This document shows, piece by piece, positions 31,718 through 39,288 of a stretch of 64,000 nt of DNA (its first letter is position 1; each line of letters opens with the position of its first letter). The DNA lies in assembly GCA_003367665.1 (NCBI GenBank), contig QKXI01000005.1, positions 124,001-188,000 of the forward strand, read 5' to 3'. The notes beneath the pieces were generated by a model. That model saw nothing but the letters and a program-made list of their open reading frames with translations. It was not told the origin of the DNA and did no database searches. The stretch is from Leifsonia sp. ku-ls (GTDB lineage: Bacteria; Actinomycetota; Actinomycetes; Actinomycetales; Microbacteriaceae). Made by a program: the position numbers and the translations under genes.

Positions 31718-32766
31718 CCGTCGTGGCCACCGACGACGCCCCGCGCGACCCGGGAGGCGGGAGCCGCCGCACGGCCGCCCGAAGCGGCGGCTTGTCAGCC
31801 GACAGTGCCCGCCCCGCACACCGCGGCGACGTGCCCCCGCTCGGCCCGGGCGCCCCGGCGCTCGCGTTCGACGTGGGCGGCACCGCCGTCAAGGCTGCGC
31901 TCGTGGATGGGGAGGGCCGCCTGGTCGAGCTCCTCCGCGTCCCGACGCCGCACGCCGGGGCGGAGACGGGCGAGGCGGTCGTGGAGCTCGTGGCGCGGGA
32001 GGCGCGCGGGTTCGCGACGCGGCATCCCGAGGTCGTGCCACAGGTCGCGGGCCTGCTGGTGCCCGGACAGGTGGACGAGGAGGCGGGCGTCGGCGTCTTC
32101 GCCGAGAACCTCGGCTGGCGCGACTTCCGGTTCCGGAAGCGGGCGGCGGAGGCGCTGGGGGTTCCGGTCTCGTTCAGTCACGACGTGCGCGCCGCCGGCG
32201 AAGCCGAGCGTCGGCTCGGCGCGGCGGCGGCGTACCGGGACGTCGTCGTGGTCGCGATCGGCACCGGCATCGCCGCGGCGATATTCGTCGACGGACGTCT
32301 GTACGCCGGTGGTGGCCTCGCCGGCGAGTTGGGTCACTCCCGCGTCGCCGACGGGCCGGTCTGCGCGTGCGGCGGGGTCGGCTGCCTGGAGGCGGTCGCG
32401 TCCGCCTCCGCCATCGCGCGGCGCTACCGCGCGCTCACCGGCCAGGAGGTGCCCGGGGCGCGTGAGGTGCTCGCCCTGGCCGAAGGCGGTGACCGCGCGG
32501 CCCGGGAGGTCTGGGACTCCGCCCTCGACGCGCTCGCGCTCGGCCTGTCGCACACGGTCGCGTTGCTCGCTCCCGAGGCCGTTGTGCTGGGCGGCGGGCT
32601 CGCGCAGGCCGGTCCCGCCCTGTTCGGTCCTCTGGCGTCGAAGCTGGATGCGATCCTCACCTTCCATCGCCGTCCCGTGCTGCTGCCCGCGCTCATCGGC
32701 GAGGACGCCGGCGTCATCGGCGCGGCGCTCCGCGCCCGGGACCTGCTCGCGGAGGCGGCGTCGTGA
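31714..32766 (+). CDS. ROK family sugar kinase (putative N-acetylgalactosamine/-glucosamine kinase)
   Basis: A 350-residue kinase. The phosphate loop is AFDVGGTAVKAAL (DVGGT at 53-57), with DVRAAGEAE and the zinc-site signature HSRVADGPVCACGGVGCLE with His208 and Cys217, Cys219 and Cys224 (CxCGxxGCxE). These define ROK kinases. About 45 N-terminal residues precede the domain, rather long, but the GTGA overlap with the isomerase gene supports this start. It probably phosphorylates GalNAc (or GlcNAc) at C6 with ATP, and the downstream deacetylase acts on the product. Confidence 0.87.
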   Translation: MTVVATDDAPRDPGGGSRRTAARSGGLSADSARPAHRGDVPPLGPGAPALAFDVGGTAVKAALVDGEGRLVELLRVPTPHAGAETGEAVVELVAREARGFATRHPEVVPQVAGLLVPGQVDEEAGVGVFAENLGWRDFRFRKRAAEALGVPVSFSHDVRAAGEAERRLGAAAAYRDVVVVAIGTGIAAAIFVDGRLYAGGGLAGELGHSRVADGPVCACGGVGCLEAVASASAIARRYRALTGQEVPGAREVLALAEGGDRAAREVWDSALDALALGLSHTVALLAPEAVVLGGGLAQAGPALFGPLASKLDAILTFHRRPVLLPALIGEDAGVIGAALRARDLLAEAAS

Positions 32767-33674
32767 TCCTGACCGTCACGCCCAACCCGGCCCTCGACCT
32801 CACCTACCGCGTCGCGTCCCTCCAGCCGGGAGAGACGCACCGCGCCGCGCCGGCGGCCGTCCGCGCCGGCGGGAAGGGGCTCAACGTGGCGCGCGTCGTC
32901 GCGCAGACCGGCGGCGCCGCGTTCGTCCTGACCACCGCCGGCGGAGCGTCGGGCATGCGGCTGGCGGAGGACCTGGAGGCGTCGCGCCTGCCGTCCGAGC
33001 TGATCCCGGTCGCGGCGGCGACGCGGAGCAGCGTCGCGATCGTGGACGAGTCGGCGGGCGAGACGACGCTCGTCAACGAGACCGGCGAGCCGGTCACCGA
33101 CGCGGAGTGGGACGCGCTGAGGGCCGCGGCGACGCGTCTCTCCGTGGCGGCGACGTGCGTCGTCGGCTCGGGCAGTCTGCCACCGGGCGCGCCGGACGAC
33201 GTCTACGCCGACCTGGTCGGTATCGCGGCCGCCCGCGGCGTGCCGAGCGTGATCGACGCCGTCGGGAGGGCGCTGCTGCTGGCCGCGGAGGCCGGCGCGG
33301 GGGTGCTCAAGCCCAACCGGCGCGAGCTCGCCGACACGACGGGCGAGGACGACCCGGTCGCCGGCGCCCGGGTGCTGCTCGACGCGGGAGCCGGACTCGT
33401 GCTGGTGTCGCTCGGGGCGGACGGCATGCTCGCCGTGCCGCGCGCCGGCGACCCGCTGCACGCCCGTCTCGACCGCCCGCTGCACGGCAATGCGACCGGG
33501 GCCGGCGACGCCGCCGTCGCCGCCGTCGCGACCCTGCTCTCCTCCGGCGTCGACGACCCGGCGCTTCTGCTGCGGCGCGCCACCGCGTGGTCGGCGGCCG
33601 CCGTGCTCGCCCCGCTCGCCGGAGAGCTGCATCCCACCTACCCGGAGCTCGAGGCCCGCCTCGTGACCGGCTGA
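32763..33674 (+). CDS. PfkB-family tagatose-6-phosphate/fructose-1-phosphate-type kinase
   Basis: A 303-residue PfkB kinase of the LacC/FruK branch. Seen: ILTVTPNPALDLTYRV at the start, RAGGKGLNVARVVAQTGG (the GGKG-NVA motif), VGSGSLPPG, KPNRREL and the catalytic NATGAGDAAVAAVATLL with GAGD near residue 247. The start is GTG in a GTGA overlap with the kinase gene before it. In this operon it most likely phosphorylates tagatose-6-phosphate to tagatose-1,6-bisphosphate, though fructose phosphates are also possible for this subgroup. Confidence 0.87.
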   Translation: MILTVTPNPALDLTYRVASLQPGETHRAAPAAVRAGGKGLNVARVVAQTGGAAFVLTTAGGASGMRLAEDLEASRLPSELIPVAAATRSSVAIVDESAGETTLVNETGEPVTDAEWDALRAAATRLSVAATCVVGSGSLPPGAPDDVYADLVGIAAARGVPSVIDAVGRALLLAAEAGAGVLKPNRRELADTTGEDDPVAGARVLLDAGAGLVLVSLGADGMLAVPRAGDPLHARLDRPLHGNATGAGDAAVAAVATLLSSGVDDPALLLRRATAWSAAAVLAPLAGELHPTYPELEARLVTG

Positions 33675-33693
33675 CCCGCAAGACGGAGAACCC

Positions 33694-34548
33694 ATGCCCC
33701 TCGTCCCCACCGCCGAACTGCTGGACGCCGCCGTCGGCCGCCGCACCGGCCTCGCCGCTTTCAACGTGGTCCAGCTCGAGACCGCCGAGGCGCTCGTCGC
33801 CGCCGCGGAGCGCTCCGGCCTCCCGGTCATCCTGCAGATCTCGCAGAACTGCGTGACCTACCACGGCGCCCTCGAGCCCATCGGGGCGGCGACGCTCGCC
33901 CTCGCCCGCGGGTCCGACGCGGCGGTCGCGGTGCACCTCGACCACGCGGAGGACGAGCAGCTGGCGCTGCACGCCGTCGAGCTCGGCTTCGGCTCGGTGA
34001 TGTTCGACGGCTCCACCCTCGACTACGAGCGCAACGTCGCGGCGACGGCGCGGGTGGTCGACGTCGCGCACCGTCACGGCGTCCTGGTCGAGGCCGAGCT
34101 GGGCGAGATCGGCGGGAAGGACGGCGCCCACGCCCCCGGCGTGCGCACCGACCCGCAGGAAGCCGAGCGGTTCGTCCGCGAGACCGGCGTGGACGCCCTG
34201 GCCGTGGCCGTCGGCAGCTCGCACGCGATGACCGAGCGCACCGCCGAGCTCGACCTGGGACTGATCGAACGGCTGCGACATGCCGTGCCCGTTCCGCTGG
34301 TGCTGCACGGGTCGAGCGGGGTCGCGGATGAGACGATGGAGCGGGCGATCCGCGCCGGCATCACCAAGGTCAACGTCTCCACCCACCTCAACCGCTTCTA
34401 CACGGACGCGATCCGCGCACACCTGGACGCGCATCCCGACACCGTGGACCCGAGGAAGTACGTGCGGGAGGGGCGGGCCGCGGTGACGGCCGAGGCGGCG
34501 CGACTGATGACGCTGTTCGACGTGGGGAGCCGCGTCGGCGCAGGCTGA
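33694..34548 (+). CDS. Class II (zinc) bisphosphate aldolase, tagatose type
   Basis: A 284-residue class II aldolase. Seen: AFNVVQLETAEALVAAA, VHLDHAEDEQ with zinc and catalytic ligands (His-Asp-His), EAELGEIGGKDG, AVGSSHAMTE, VLHGSSGVADETM (zinc His and phosphate binding; the usual HGGSG reads HGSSG) and KVNVSTHLNRFY. The size and motifs suit GatY/KbaY/AgaY-type tagatose-1,6-bisphosphate aldolase, which gives DHAP and glyceraldehyde-3-phosphate. It follows the PfkB gene by 19 bases and should catalyse the last step of the pathway. Confidence 0.87.
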   Translation: MPLVPTAELLDAAVGRRTGLAAFNVVQLETAEALVAAAERSGLPVILQISQNCVTYHGALEPIGAATLALARGSDAAVAVHLDHAEDEQLALHAVELGFGSVMFDGSTLDYERNVAATARVVDVAHRHGVLVEAELGEIGGKDGAHAPGVRTDPQEAERFVRETGVDALAVAVGSSHAMTERTAELDLGLIERLRHAVPVPLVLHGSSGVADETMERAIRAGITKVNVSTHLNRFYTDAIRAHLDAHPDTVDPRKYVREGRAAVTAEAARLMTLFDVGSRVGAG

Positions 34549-34565
34549 GAGGACACGAGACCACC

Positions 34566-35351
34566 ATGAACAGAGCGGAACGGCTGAACGCCGTGCTCGA
34601 CCTGCTGGCGGAGGCCGGCCAGGTCGAGGTGGACGACATCGTCGCCAAGCTCGACGTGTCGGCCGCCACCGCACGCCGCGACCTGGACGCCCTCGCATCG
34701 CAGCAGCTGCTGACCCGCACACGCGGCGGAGCGATCGGCCAGTCCGTCGCCTACGACCTCCCGCTCCGGTACAAGCGCGAGCAGCACGCGCCGCAGAAGC
34801 TGCGGATCGCGCAGGCCGCGAGCGCGCTCGTCCCCCGCGGCGCCGTGGTCGGCCTCTGCGGAGGCACGACGAGCACGGCCGTCGCGAGCGTGCTGGGAGC
34901 GCGACCCGACCTCATGGAGCCGTCGCCGGAGCCCAGCCTCACCGTGGTCACCAACGCGATCAACATCGCCGCGCAGCTCGTGATGCGGCCGCAGATCAAG
35001 ACCGTGGTGACCGGCGGCGTCGTGCACGCCCGCTCCTACGAGCTCGTCGGGCCGTACAGCGATGTCGTCCTGGAGCGGATCACGCTCGACGTCGCCTTCA
35101 TCGGAGTGAACGCGGTCGACCCGGCCGTCGGTGCGATGGTGCACGACGAGGGCGAGGCGAGCGTCAACTCACTCATGGCCCGGCGGGCGACCCGCGCCGT
35201 CGTGGTCGCGGACTCGTCGAAGATCGGGCGGAAGGCGTTCGCCGCGCTCGGCGGACCGGAGCTGCTCAGCACGCTCATCACCGACGACGGCATCTCCGCC
35301 GACCAGCGTGCGGCGTTCGAGGCGGTCGGCATGGAGGTGATCGTCGCGTGA
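34566..35351 (+). CDS. DeoR family transcriptional repressor
   Basis: A 261-residue DeoR repressor. N-terminal winged helix: NRAERLNAVLDLLAEAGQVE followed by VSAATARRDLDALASQQLLT and the family hallmark RTRGGAI (about 56-62). The C-terminal sugar-phosphate-binding domain includes VGLCGGTTSTAVAS, VVTNAINIAAQL, VVTGGVV, FIGVNAVD and VVVADSSKIGRKAFA. Such regulators respond to phosphosugars, here perhaps tagatose-6-phosphate or GalN-6-phosphate. It lies inside the amino-sugar operon and overlaps the deacetylase start (GTGA), suggesting autoregulation through the inverted repeats at 30728-30796. Confidence 0.9.
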   Translation: MNRAERLNAVLDLLAEAGQVEVDDIVAKLDVSAATARRDLDALASQQLLTRTRGGAIGQSVAYDLPLRYKREQHAPQKLRIAQAASALVPRGAVVGLCGGTTSTAVASVLGARPDLMEPSPEPSLTVVTNAINIAAQLVMRPQIKTVVTGGVVHARSYELVGPYSDVVLERITLDVAFIGVNAVDPAVGAMVHDEGEASVNSLMARRATRAVVVADSSKIGRKAFAALGGPELLSTLITDDGISADQRAAFEAVGMEVIVA

Positions 35352-36499
35352 CCGGGGGCGACCACCTCATCCACTCGGCCCGGCTGGTCGACGGCGGACG
35401 TGTCGTCGACGACGCCTGGGTGCGCTTCTCCGACGGCCTCGTCGCGGCCGTCGGCTCCGGGCCGTCGTGGCGGTCGGAGTCCGCGTCGGCGTCGACGGAC
35501 GCGGCGGGCGCCTGGCTCACGCCCGGGTTCGTCGACATCCACGTCCACGGCGGAGGCGGGGCGAGCTTCGACGACGGCGGCGAGCACATCGTGCGCGGCC
35601 TCGACCTGCACCAGCGCCACGGCACCACCCGCGCGGTCGTCTCCCTGGTGACCGCGCCCGTGGCACAGCTGGCCGAGCGGGCGCGCGGGGTGGCCGCCCT
35701 CATGGCGTCCGACCGGCGCATCCTCGGCTCGCACCTCGAGGGGCCGTTCCTCGACGTCGGGCACAAGGGCGCGCACGAGCCGTCGCTGCTCCGGCCGGCC
35801 ACGCCGACGGACCTGGACACGCTCCTGGAGGCCGCGGACGGCACGCTGCGTCAGGTCACGCTCGCGCCGGAGCTTCCGGGCGGCATGGAGGCCGTCCGCG
35901 CGTTCGCCGACGCCGGCGTCGCCGTCGCGGTCGGCCACACGGCGGCGGACTACGACCAGGCCCTCGCGGCGTTCGAGGCGGGTGCGCGCATCCTCACGCA
36001 CGCCTTCAACGCCATGCCCGGCCTGCACCACCGCGCCCCCGGCCCGGTGGCCGCGGCCGCGCGCACCGCGGGCGTGACGCTCGAGGTCGTCAGCGACGGG
36101 GTGCACGTGCACCCGGAGGTGGTGCGCATGCTGTTCGCCTCCGCGCCGGGACGCATGGCCCTCGTGACGGATGCGATGGCCGCGGCGGGCTCGGCGGACG
36201 GCGACTACCTGCTCGGCTCGCTCGCGGTCGAGGTGCGCGGTGGCGTCGCGCGCCTGGCCGGCGGCGGGTCCATCGCCGGCTCCACGCTCACGCTCGACGA
36301 CGCCCTGCGCCGGACCGTGCGCGATTCCCGCGTCCCGATCGCGGAGGCGGTGCGTGCCGTCACCGAGACCCCCGCGGCGACCGTCGGCCGCGGACACGAC
36401 CTCGGCCGGCTGCTCCCGGGCTACGTCGCGGACGCCGTGCTGCTCGACGACGACATCGCGGTGCGGGGGGTGTGGCGCGACGGCGACAGGGTCGTCTGA
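35348..36499 (+). CDS. nagA: N-acetylglucosamine/-galactosamine-6-phosphate deacetylase
   Basis: A 383-residue amidohydrolase of the NagA/AgaA type. Seen: GFVDIHVHGGGGASFDDG with the HxH metal motif near residue 60, GSHLEGPFLDVGHKGAHEP, VGHTAADYDQALAAFEAGA, THAFNAMPGLHHRAPGPV, VSDGVHVHPEVV and LVTDAMAAAG (catalytic Asp). It removes acetyl from the 6-phosphorylated N-acetylhexosamine. GTG start in a GTGA overlap with the DeoR gene. Because the operon contains an AgaS-like isomerase and a tagatose aldolase and no NagB, the substrate may be GalNAc-6-phosphate (AgaA) instead of GlcNAc-6-phosphate. Confidence 0.9.
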   Translation: MTGGDHLIHSARLVDGGRVVDDAWVRFSDGLVAAVGSGPSWRSESASASTDAAGAWLTPGFVDIHVHGGGGASFDDGGEHIVRGLDLHQRHGTTRAVVSLVTAPVAQLAERARGVAALMASDRRILGSHLEGPFLDVGHKGAHEPSLLRPATPTDLDTLLEAADGTLRQVTLAPELPGGMEAVRAFADAGVAVAVGHTAADYDQALAAFEAGARILTHAFNAMPGLHHRAPGPVAAAARTAGVTLEVVSDGVHVHPEVVRMLFASAPGRMALVTDAMAAAGSADGDYLLGSLAVEVRGGVARLAGGGSIAGSTLTLDDALRRTVRDSRVPIAEAVRAVTETPAATVGRGHDLGRLLPGYVADAVLLDDDIAVRGVWRDGDRVV

Positions 36500-36516
36500 G
36501 CCCGGTCCGGGGTCAG
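36496..36516. terminator. Shared stem-loop between deacetylase and heme oxygenase genes
   Basis: CTGAGCCCGG (36496-36505) against CCGGGGTCAG (36507-36516), nine of ten pairs. Both stop codons (TGA 36497-36499; reverse TGA 36513-36515) lie in the arms. A bidirectional terminator for convergent transcripts is likely. Confidence 0.55.
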
Positions 36517-37160
36517 GCCGCCGCCTTCGCCGTCGCGAGGTCGTCGAACAGCTCCGTGTTGAAGCGGAACGCCAGCGCCACCTCGGCGATCACACGGTCG
36601 CGCTCCTCCTCGGTCCACTCCACCGCGTCCAGCTGCGACCGGTAGGTGTCCTTGAACAGCTTGGGCTTCGCGATGTCGGCGAACAGGTAGAAGCCGACGC
36701 CGTTGGTCTCGAAGCCGTACTGCCGCTGCAGCAGGGTGCGGATGATCTGGCCGCCGGACAGGTCGCCCAGGTACCGCGTGTAGTGGTGGGCGATGAAGCC
36801 GCCGGGCCAGGTGGCGCCCACCTCGCGGATGCGGGCGGTGTAGCGCACGGTCGACGGCAGCGGCGCGATGTGGTCGCGCCACTCAGCCCCGAGCAGGAAC
36901 TCCAGGTCGGCCTCGATGGCCGGCAGGCGGGTCAGCTTCGGGCTGATGAACAGCGCTGCCACCGGGTCGTCCGCCATCCACTCGGCCGCCTGCTCCAGCG
37001 CCTGGTAGATGAAGTAGTGCTGGGCGAGCAGGGCGATGTAGTCGTCCCTGCAGCCCTTCCCGCTCATCAGGTCCTGCATGAAGACCGCGCCTTCGCTCTC
37101 CTGGTGCACGCCGCGGGTGCGCTCCCGCAGCGCCTCGGAGAAGGGGATGGGTTCGGCCAT
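36513..37160 (-). CDS. hmuO: Heme oxygenase (biliverdin-producing)
   Basis: A 215-residue heme oxygenase, which cleaves heme to biliverdin, CO and Fe2+ in the cytosol. Seen: the proximal heme ligand His19 in RTRGVHQESE and the distal-helix signature HHYTRYLGDLSGGQIIRTLL with the Gly residues near the heme. Length equals the HmuO family. A DtxR/IdeR-type iron box lies 16-34 bases upstream of the ATG, so expression should rise in iron limitation. There is no heme importer next to it. It is preceded on the same strand by an acyltransferase gene whose 3' end overlaps the iron box. Confidence 0.94.
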   Translation of the reverse strand: MAEPIPFSEALRERTRGVHQESEGAVFMQDLMSGKGCRDDYIALLAQHYFIYQALEQAAEWMADDPVAALFISPKLTRLPAIEADLEFLLGAEWRDHIAPLPSTVRYTARIREVGATWPGGFIAHHYTRYLGDLSGGQIIRTLLQRQYGFETNGVGFYLFADIAKPKLFKDTYRSQLDAVEWTEEERDRVIAEVALAFRFNTELFDDLATAKAAA

Positions 37161-37175
37161 GTCGGGTCTCCTGAC

Positions 37176-37194
37176 TGAGGTTAGGCTTGCCTAA
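37176..37194. promoter_or_regulatory. DtxR/IdeR-type iron box before heme oxygenase
   Basis: TGAGGTTAGGCTTGCCTAA matches the 19-bp DtxR/IdeR consensus (TTAGGTTAGGCTAACCTAA) in 16 of 19 positions, with the palindromic core TTAGGC-TT-GCCTAA. It lies directly upstream of the heme oxygenase start and overlaps the stop codon (37191-37193) of the upstream acyltransferase gene. Confidence 0.82.
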
Positions 37195-38492
37195 GCCTCT
37201 CGTACGGTCGCCGTCAGCGTCAAGGCGGCGGAGGGCACGCTCTGCTCGCGCAGCAGCGCCAGCGCTCCGAGCACCAGGGCGGAGCCGCCGACCCAGCCGG
37301 CGAGGGTCGAGCCCTGGACGAGGATGAGGACGACACCGCCCGCTGCCGCGACCGCCGACGCGAGCGCGCGGCCGCGTCCCGCGATCCGCCATCCCTCCGC
37401 CGGTCCCGCCTCCCAGCGCCCCGCGGCCATCGCGACCAGGGCGACGGCGACCGCGACCCACGCGAGCCACAGCGGCCGGGTCAGCCACCACTGCTCGCTC
37501 AGCGGCGCCGGAAGCGACTCGCCACCGAGCAGCAGCAACGCCCCCGCGGACAGCACCAGCACGAGCATGTGCCACGAGTACATGGTCATCGCGCGCCGGT
37601 TGAGCGCGGAGACGTACCGACCGACGATGCGGACGGACGCGGCGCGGACGAGCCAGGGACGCGCGAGGGAGAACAGCGCGAGCTGCCCGACGCCGAGCAG
37701 GACGAGCGCGCCGGTGGGCGGGTTGAGGTTCGCGTAGAGGTCGGCCGAGTAGGCGCCGGTCAGGCAGAGCATGGCGAGCGTCCCGAACGCGGCGACGGCG
37801 AGCAGGGCCGCACGGCGCGGCCGCCAGGCGGCGGCGCGCGGCGACGCCAGGACGAACCCGAGCTGCTGGACGAGCAACCAGACGAAGGCGAGGTTGGCGA
37901 GGCCCACGGCATCCACCCCGGTGGCCGACCGCACCGCGTCGACGGTGACGACCGCGGCGGCGAGCGCGCCGATGGTGACGACCGGGCGGCGGCGGTGCGC
38001 CGCCACCAGCGCGGGCAGCGCCACCGTGCAGAGCACGTAGACCGCGAGGAACCAGAGCGGCTGGCTGAGACGGAACCCCGCGGCCGCCACCAGCTCCTCC
38101 CCCACGCCCGCGACCCGCAGGGCGGCGAGCACCATCACGGCCGCGAGCAGCGCGGCGAGCGCCGGCACCAGGAGCCTGCGCAGCCGCCCGGCCAGGTGCT
38201 CGCCGTAGCGCACGCCGCGCCCGCGGGCCCGCTCCCACTGCTGGATGCCGGAGAAGCCACCGAGCAGGAAGAACAGCGGCATCACCTGCACGAACCACGT
38301 CACGGCACCGAACCCGGACCAGTGCTCGAGCGCGTTCTGCAGCACCGGCGTTCCCGCGGTGACGGAGACGCCGACCATGAGCGCGTGCAGCGCGACGACC
38401 ACGGTCAGGCACCAGGCGCGGGCCACGTCGACGGCGGCGTCGCGGCGGGTGGGGGCGGAGGTGGAGCGCGGCGGAGCGGCGGTGAGCGTCAT
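37191..38492 (-). CDS. Acyltransferase-3-like membrane protein
   Basis: A 433-residue multispan protein with about ten to twelve membrane helices. Features of the acyltransferase-3/OafA family: DVARAWCLTVVVALHALMVG with the conserved His in helix 1, WFVQVMPLFFLLGGFSGIQQ, RARGRGVRYGEHLAGRLRRL and an RAMTMYSWHM helix. These proteins acylate or modify sugars, lipids or exported molecules at the inner membrane. The substrate is unknown. The N-terminus is cytosolic and Pro/Ser-rich. It runs ahead of heme oxygenase on the same strand with a 30-base gap, but the iron box suggests the latter has its own promoter. Confidence 0.78.
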   Translation of the reverse strand: MTLTAAPPRSTSAPTRRDAAVDVARAWCLTVVVALHALMVGVSVTAGTPVLQNALEHWSGFGAVTWFVQVMPLFFLLGGFSGIQQWERARGRGVRYGEHLAGRLRRLLVPALAALLAAVMVLAALRVAGVGEELVAAAGFRLSQPLWFLAVYVLCTVALPALVAAHRRRPVVTIGALAAAVVTVDAVRSATGVDAVGLANLAFVWLLVQQLGFVLASPRAAAWRPRRAALLAVAAFGTLAMLCLTGAYSADLYANLNPPTGALVLLGVGQLALFSLARPWLVRAASVRIVGRYVSALNRRAMTMYSWHMLVLVLSAGALLLLGGESLPAPLSEQWWLTRPLWLAWVAVAVALVAMAAGRWEAGPAEGWRIAGRGRALASAVAAAGGVVLILVQGSTLAGWVGGSALVLGALALLREQSVPSAALTLTATVREA

Positions 38493-38553
38493 CGGGGTTC
38501 CTTCCGTCCGGTCCGGTTGACCGGTCGGAACGAGCGTCCCGGGATGGCTGCCG

Positions 38554-38575
38554 GCTCCGCGTCACACCGCGGAGC
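38554..38575. terminator. Terminator after the LuxR-type response regulator gene
   Basis: GCTCCGCG (38554-38561) and CGCGGAGC (38568-38575) form a perfect 8-bp stem with a 6-base loop. A second short stem, CTACC/GGTAG, is at 38586-38600. They lie between the response regulator stop (38617) and the next gene downstream on the reverse strand. Confidence 0.6.
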
Positions 38576-38616
38576 GATTCGCCGCTACCCCTCCGGTAGG
38601 GCGCGGCGCGCTCGCG

Positions 38617-39288
38617 CTACGGCGCCGGCTCCACCAGGCCCGCGTCGAACGCCAGGATGACCGCCTGAACGCGGTCGCGCAGCCCGAGCTTCGTGAAGAT
38701 GCGGCTCACGTGCGTCTTCACCGTCTGCTCGGCGATGAACAGTTCCGCGGCGATCTCGCCGTTCGAGCGCCCTCGGCCGATGAGCACCAGGATCTCTCGC
38801 TCGCGCTCGGTGAGGTCGGCGAGTTGCTGGGCCCGGCTCGACGTGCGCGGGCGCTGCGCGGCGAACCGCTCCAGCAGCCGCTTGGTGACGCGCGGCGCCA
38901 GCAGCGCCTCCCCCGCCGCGACGACGCGGACGGCCTGCACCAGGTCGTCCGGCGGCGCGTCCTTGAGCAGGAACCCGCTCGCGCCCGCGGCGAGCGCGTC
39001 GTACACGTACTCGTCGGCGTCGAACGTCGTGAGCACGAGCACGAGCGGGCGGTGCGGCTCACCGCGCGAGGGGTGGACGAGCTCGCGCGTCGCCTCGATC
39101 CCGTTCATCCCGGGCATCCGCACGTCCATGAGGACGACGTCCGGACGCAGCCGGCGGGCGAGCTCGACGCCCTCGGCGCCGTCGGCGGCCTGCCCGAGCA
39201 CGCGGATGCCCTCCTGCGCGTCGAGGATGGCGGCGAAACCGGCGCGCACCATCGCCTGATCGTCGACCACGACGACGGAGACGGTCAC
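38617..39288 (-). CDS. NarL/LuxR-type response regulator
   Basis: A 223-residue response regulator. The receiver has acidic VVVDDQ and the phospho-acceptor Asp55 in VVLMDVRMPG, plus LTTFDADEYVYDALAAGASGFLLKD (residues about 85-110) with the conserved Thr and Lys. The C-terminal LuxR helix-turn-helix reads LTEREREILVLIGRGRSNGE followed by EQTVKTHVSRIFTKLGLRDR. GTG start overlaps the sensor kinase stop (GTGA). It pairs with the upstream histidine kinase; regulon unknown. Third and last gene after dedA and the kinase. Confidence 0.93.
   Translation of the reverse strand: MTVSVVVVDDQAMVRAGFAAILDAQEGIRVLGQAADGAEGVELARRLRPDVVLMDVRMPGMNGIEATRELVHPSRGEPHRPLVLVLTTFDADEYVYDALAAGASGFLLKDAPPDDLVQAVRVVAAGEALLAPRVTKRLLERFAAQRPRTSSRAQQLADLTEREREILVLIGRGRSNGEIAAELFIAEQTVKTHVSRIFTKLGLRDRVQAVILAFDAGLVEPAP

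Noticed and set aside
37191-38492. Heme transport or siderophore role for the acyltransferase
   Set aside because: It only shares strand and edge with the iron-box-controlled heme oxygenase; the iron box is downstream of its coding region, and no siderophore genes are near.
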